Source of the DNA: an uncultured Bacilli bacterium
Lineage (GTDB): Bacteria; Bacillota_I; Bacilli_A; RFN20; CAG-826
DNA: 9,695 nt
Reading direction: 5' to 3'
NCBI GenBank assembly: GCA_934162685.1
Contig: CAKPJO010000056.1
Location: 1-9,695 of the forward strand
The first letter of the stretch is position 1, and each line of letters starts with the position of its first letter. Positions 6,408-9,695 of this stretch are shown in pieces. The position numbers and the translations under genes are program-made. The notes beneath the pieces were generated by a model, which saw only the letters and a list, made by a program, of their open reading frames with translations, was not told the origin of the DNA and made no database searches.

Positions 6408-7728
6408 GGATGCATTAGCGTTTTTTAATATTAAAAGTAATGATAATCGAAATGCTAGATATCTAGTTATAGATTCTAGACATATGAAGAAAAATGCTAT
6501 TTTTATTGCTCTTGATGATGGAATTAATTACATTGATAACTTATCGATTAAACCATTAATTATATTAAGTAATAAGAATATTAACTGTGCATATTATATT
6601 AAAGATTTAAAAGACAAACTGGGATATTTCGCTAATTATTTTTATAACATTAAATCAAATAAGCCGCATTTAATCGGTATTGTTGGCACAAATGGAAAAA
6701 CAAGTGTTGCGACGATTTTACATAGTTTATTAAAAAAATCAATGGTAGTTACCACTATTAAAAATCTTAAAGATTCTTTATTAAGTGTTAATACTACCCC
6801 AAACGCCATTGAACTAGCTAATGACATTATGATTGCTAAAAAAAGAAAAAAACACTTTCTTATTTTAGAAGTATCATCAATTGGTATAAAAGAAGGACGT
6901 GTTAATGGCTTTGTTTTTGATTATTTGATATTTACTAATTTAACAAAAGATCATTTAGATTATCATAAATCACTTCAAGATTATCAAGATACGAAAATGA
7001 ATTTTATGAAAAACTCAAATGCTACATTAATTGTTAATACTAATGACAAATTTGGAAAAGAGTTATTAAAAACTTGTGATAAAGTTATCGGTTATTCTTT
7101 AAAAGATGAAGATATAATATCTAGTGATATTTTAAAAACAAAATTCAAATTTAATAATCAAATAATTGAAACAAATTTAATTGGTAAGTTTAATGTTCAT
7201 AACTTATTAGCGGTTTTAACTATGCTTAATACTTTAGGTAAAAAGATAGATTTTAATAAAGTTAATTCTTTAAAAATTATTAAAGGAAGAATGGATGTTA
7301 TACATACTTTTCCTAATGTCATCATTGATTATGCTCATACAAGTATGGCGATGAATTTAGCTATCAAAGAAACAAAAGAAATGACAAAAGGAAAACTTAT
7401 TGTTATTTTTGGTGCTGGTGGTGAAAGAGATAACTCTAAGCGTTATGAATATGGGAGTATTGCTTTAAAATATGCCGATTATGTTATTTTAACAAATGAT
7501 AATCCCAGAAACGAAAATCCATATCACATAATTAATGACATAATTAAAGGACGTAAAGAAAAATTTAAAGTAATTATTTCACGAAGTAAAGCTATTGAAG
7601 AAGGAATAAAGTTATTAAATAAATTTGACACATTATTAATACTTGGAAAAGGTCATGAAGATTATCAAATATTAGGCAAACAAAAATTACCATATTCTGA
7701 TTACGAGGAGGTAAAAAAATGGCTATAG
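6397..7728 (+). CDS. murE: UDP-N-acetylmuramoyl-tripeptide synthetase MurE, probably meso-DAP-adding
   Basis: This cytoplasmic ATP-dependent ligase adds the third stem-peptide residue to UDP-MurNAc-L-Ala-D-Glu. The 443-residue protein is shorter than the usual 480-500. Most of the loss is in the N-terminal UDP-binding domain, where DSRHMKKNAIFIALDDG runs quickly into the linker. The central ATPase domain has the P-loop GTNGKT (97-102, K101), TTPNAIELA, EVSSIGIKEGRV and TNLTKDHLDYH, with the predicted carbamylated lysine K200 in YQDTKMNFM. The C-terminal domain has GRMDVI, IDYAHT, FGAGGERDNSKR and GKGHEDYQ. The specificity motif D368-NPRNE-373 is the form found in meso-diaminopimelate-adding enzymes, whereas lysine-adding MurE lacks the arginine. 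The gene overlaps the PBP by 11 bases and mraY by 10. Family assignment is secure; the substrate is inferred from the motif. Confidence 0.95.
   Translation: MKIKDALAFFNIKSNDNRNARYLVIDSRHMKKNAIFIALDDGINYIDNLSIKPLIILSNKNINCAYYIKDLKDKLGYFANYFYNIKSNKPHLIGIVGTNGKTSVATILHSLLKKSMVVTTIKNLKDSLLSVNTTPNAIELANDIMIAKKRKKHFLILEVSSIGIKEGRVNGFVFDYLIFTNLTKDHLDYHKSLQDYQDTKMNFMKNSNATLIVNTNDKFGKELLKTCDKVIGYSLKDEDIISSDILKTKFKFNNQIIETNLIGKFNVHNLLAVLTMLNTLGKKIDFNKVNSLKIIKGRMDVIHTFPNVIIDYAHTSMAMNLAIKETKEMTKGKLIVIFGAGGERDNSKRYEYGSIALKYADYVILTNDNPRNENPYHIINDIIKGRKEKFKVIISRSKAIEEGIKLLNKFDTLLILGKGHEDYQILGKQKLPYSDYEEVKKWL
7705..7712 (+). promoter_or_regulatory. Strong Shine-Dalgarno of mraY
   Basis: GAGGAGGT is a near-perfect Shine-Dalgarno, six bases before the mraY ATG at 7719. 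It lies wholly within the last codons of murE (Glu-Glu-Val). It is the strongest ribosome binding site in the window. Confidence 0.8.
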
Positions 7729-8690
7729 AAATTTTGTTACGTGTATTAGCGTCTTTCTTTATTAGTGCCTCTACTTCGATGTTTATTATTAAACTAATTA
7801 TAAATAAAGAAAAAAAGAAACATATAGGACAGGCAATACGAGAAGATATTGTTGAAACTCATAAAAAGAAACAAGGCACTCCTACGATGGGAGGAGTGGG
7901 AATAGTATTAGGAGCTTTAATCGGTGTTTTGCTAAATTATAAATATATCACATATAAAATTGTTATCGCTCTTTTACTTATTTTAAGATTTGCTATTATT
8001 GGGTTTATAGATGATTATAAAAAAATGAAATATAAAAACTCTAAAGGATTAAGTGCAAGTATTCGTTTTACTTTAGAAATTATTTTAAGCATTATTGCAC
8101 TAATTCTTTTACATTATAATGAGAAGACTATGTGGATTTTGCATTTGCCAAACACGTATATTTATTTAGGACCGTTATTTGTTTTCTTAGTTATTTTTAT
8201 GATTGTTGGAGCCCCTAATGCCGTAAATATGAGTGATGGTTTAGATGGCTTAGCGGGAGGATTATTGGTATTAGCGTTTTTACCTTTCCTATTAGTGGCA
8301 TTAAAAAATAATGAATATTCCATAGCGATATTAATTAGTAGTTTTATTGGTAGTAATGTTGGCTTTTTAAAATATAACGGACATCCCGCTCAAATATTTA
8401 TGGGCGATGTAGGAAGTTTAGCTAATGGGGCATTTATTGCTTTAATTGCCTTTTTATTAGGAACAGAATATTTACTTGTTATTAGTGGCTTTGTATTTAT
8501 AGTTGAAACACTTTCTGTTATAATCCAAGTTTTAGTTTTCAAAATGACCAAAAAACGTGTTTTTAAAATGGCGCCTCTTCATCATCATTTTGAACTTTTA
8601 GGCATGAAAGAATATCAAGTAGTTAATATGTTTTATCTAATTGGTTTTATTATGACTTTTGTAGCCATGGTGGTAGGGGATATATTATGA
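7719..8690 (+). CDS. mraY: Phospho-N-acetylmuramoyl-pentapeptide-transferase MraY
   Basis: MraY is the integral membrane enzyme that moves phospho-MurNAc-pentapeptide from UDP to undecaprenyl phosphate, giving lipid I. The 323-residue length and alternating hydrophobic segments fit about ten transmembrane helices. The family motifs are intact: KKQGTPTMGGVGI (50-62), the aspartate pair D98-D99 in GFIDDYKK, NAVNMSDGLDGLAGG (167-181, with N170 and D173), FMGDVGSLANGA (227-238, with D230), and the cytoplasmic PLHHHFELLG (286-295). The start is fixed by the strong ribosome binding site and overlaps murE by 10 bases. The stop is TGA and overlaps the murD ATG (ATGA). This TGA stop is the clearest sign in the window that the standard code is in use. 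Confidence 0.98.
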   Translation: MAIEILLRVLASFFISASTSMFIIKLIINKEKKKHIGQAIREDIVETHKKKQGTPTMGGVGIVLGALIGVLLNYKYITYKIVIALLLILRFAIIGFIDDYKKMKYKNSKGLSASIRFTLEIILSIIALILLHYNEKTMWILHLPNTYIYLGPLFVFLVIFMIVGAPNAVNMSDGLDGLAGGLLVLAFLPFLLVALKNNEYSIAILISSFIGSNVGFLKYNGHPAQIFMGDVGSLANGAFIALIAFLLGTEYLLVISGFVFIVETLSVIIQVLVFKMTKKRVFKMAPLHHHFELLGMKEYQVVNMFYLIGFIMTFVAMVVGDIL

Positions 8691-9695
8691 AACACTTTCT
8701 AATATTAGGACTAGGAAAAAGTGGATTGGCTTCTTTAAAATTACTAGAAAAAGAAGGAGTAGTCTATGTTATTGAAGAAAATAAAACACACATTAAAAAT
8801 ATCAATTATATTGATTTAGAGTATTTAAACAAAAATTTGCCATTATTTGATTTAGTAGTGGTGAGTCCAGGGTTTGATAAAAATACGGAAACGTATAAAA
8901 TGGCTATTATTTTAGCAAAAGAAGTAATTTCTGAAATAGAGTTAGGATATCGCTATTTAAAAAATAAAAATGTGAAAATAATAGGGGTAACAGGATCAAA
9001 TGGTAAAACAACGATTGTAACTGTAATTCATAATTTATTAAATAGTATAAATATTAAAAACTATTTATTAGGAAATATAGGAACCCCTTTATGTGAAGAA
9101 GTAGAAAAAATTAATGATAATTCGATTGTTATATTAGAACTTTCTTCTTTTCAATTAGAAAATATTAAAGATTTTAAGGCTGATGTTAATGTAATTAGTA
9201 ATATAACGCCTAATCATTTAGATCATGTAATATCGTACCCTTATTATATTGCTTCTAAAAAAAGATTATTACTTAACAATAAAGTAGTAATAGCTGATGA
9301 TTTATATTTTAAAGATATGAAAATAAAAAGTATTCGTAATGAAATAATAAAACTTCAAAATGATACGATATATTATAAAGATAAAATAATATTAACAAAA
9401 AAAGATTTAAGCAACTATCCAAGTTTTTTTATGAAAGATGTAGCATTTGCTTTGCTTGCGACTTACCAATTAGTGGGCTTTCATCAAATATTTATCGAAG
9501 TAATTAAAAATTTTAAAAATCTTAAATACCGTGAGGAAATAACTATTATTAATAATATTAAGATTATGAATGATTCAAAATCAACATCGGTAGGCGCTTT
9601 AAAAGAAGCACTAAAAAATTTTTTAGAATGCACTCGATATATCATTGTTGGTGGTATCTATAAAAGTGAAGGTATTGAAAATATACCTTTTAGTG
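8687..9695 (+). CDS. murD: UDP-N-acetylmuramoyl-L-alanine--D-glutamate ligase MurD, 3' end missing
   Basis: MurD is the cytoplasmic ligase adding D-glutamate to UDP-MurNAc-L-Ala. The frame stays open from the ATG at 8687 to the right edge, giving 336 visible residues of about 450. The Rossmann-like N-terminus has LILGLGKSGLAS (5-16) and VVSPG (58-62). The ATPase domain has G100-VTGSNGKTT-109, GNIGTPL (129-135), ELSSFQLE (151-158), ITPNHLDH (173-180), and YYIASKKRLL with K191 as the likely carbamylated lysine. The C-terminal domain begins at about 280. Several usually conserved positions differ: the GxHNxxN segment reads FMKDVAF (248-254), the HR pair is Y281-R282, and NDSKATN reads NDSKSTS (295-301). 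AGGGGA (8675-8680) is a good ribosome binding site, and the start overlaps the mraY stop by four bases. ATA isoleucine codons are much commoner than in pheT. Identity is firm despite the divergence. Confidence 0.93.
   Translation, partial: MKHFLILGLGKSGLASLKLLEKEGVVYVIEENKTHIKNINYIDLEYLNKNLPLFDLVVVSPGFDKNTETYKMAIILAKEVISEIELGYRYLKNKNVKIIGVTGSNGKTTIVTVIHNLLNSINIKNYLLGNIGTPLCEEVEKINDNSIVILELSSFQLENIKDFKADVNVISNITPNHLDHVISYPYYIASKKRLLLNNKVVIADDLYFKDMKIKSIRNEIIKLQNDTIYYKDKIILTKKDLSNYPSFFMKDVAFALLATYQLVGFHQIFIEVIKNFKNLKYREEITIINNIKIMNDSKSTSVGALKEALKNFLECTRYIIVGGIYKSEGIENIPFS

Noticed and set aside
1..9695. A previously undescribed system, mobile element, CRISPR array, tRNA or riboswitch
   Set aside because: All coding space is taken by recognisable translation and dcw genes in conserved order. 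The only intergenic gaps over 50 bases (2600-2774 and 4407-4490) are explained by terminators and promoters, and no repeat arrays or RNA folds stood out.

Overview
The window is AT-rich, with every gene on the + strand. It looks like the chromosome of a low-GC Bacillota, probably a walled Bacilli lineage near Erysipelotrichales or the uncultured RF39-type relatives of Mollicutes. This rests on base composition, gene order and protein style only. TGA ends mraY (8688-8690) and Trp is written TGG, so the standard bacterial code applies and Mycoplasma-type code 4 does not. The complete cell-wall pathway genes also exclude wall-less Mollicutes.

Bases 1-2599 hold a translation-related unit: pheT (5' end cut off by the window) and, one base later, a yceD/DUF177-family gene. 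A strong intrinsic terminator at 2638-2667 closes this unit. Bases 2668-2774 are the control region of the division and cell wall (dcw) cluster. It has a near-consensus sigma-A promoter (TTTACA, 17 bp, TATAAT), followed at once by three GTGG/GTGT boxes on a 10-bp period. These match the known binding pattern of MraZ, the first product of the operon, and they overlap both the predicted transcription start and the mraZ ribosome binding site.

From 2775 to the right edge lie mraZ, rsmH, a very small ftsL candidate, a PASTA-containing class B penicillin-binding protein, murE, mraY and murD (3' end cut off). This is the classical Firmicutes dcw order. MurE, MraY and MurD make the peptidoglycan precursor, the PBP cross-links it at the septum with FtsL as a divisome partner, RsmH methylates 16S rRNA, and MraZ regulates the cluster. 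Most junctions overlap by 1-14 bases, which suggests translational coupling. The exception is after the ftsL candidate, where an intrinsic terminator hairpin (4405-4428) and a likely new -10 element split the operon before the PBP gene.

I see no undescribed system, mobile element, CRISPR array or RNA gene. The points worth a second look are the MraZ operator layout, the intra-operon terminator and restart, the tiny FtsL candidate, several altered motif residues in MurD, the DNPR motif in MurE (predicting meso-diaminopimelate) and the missing rpmF after yceD.
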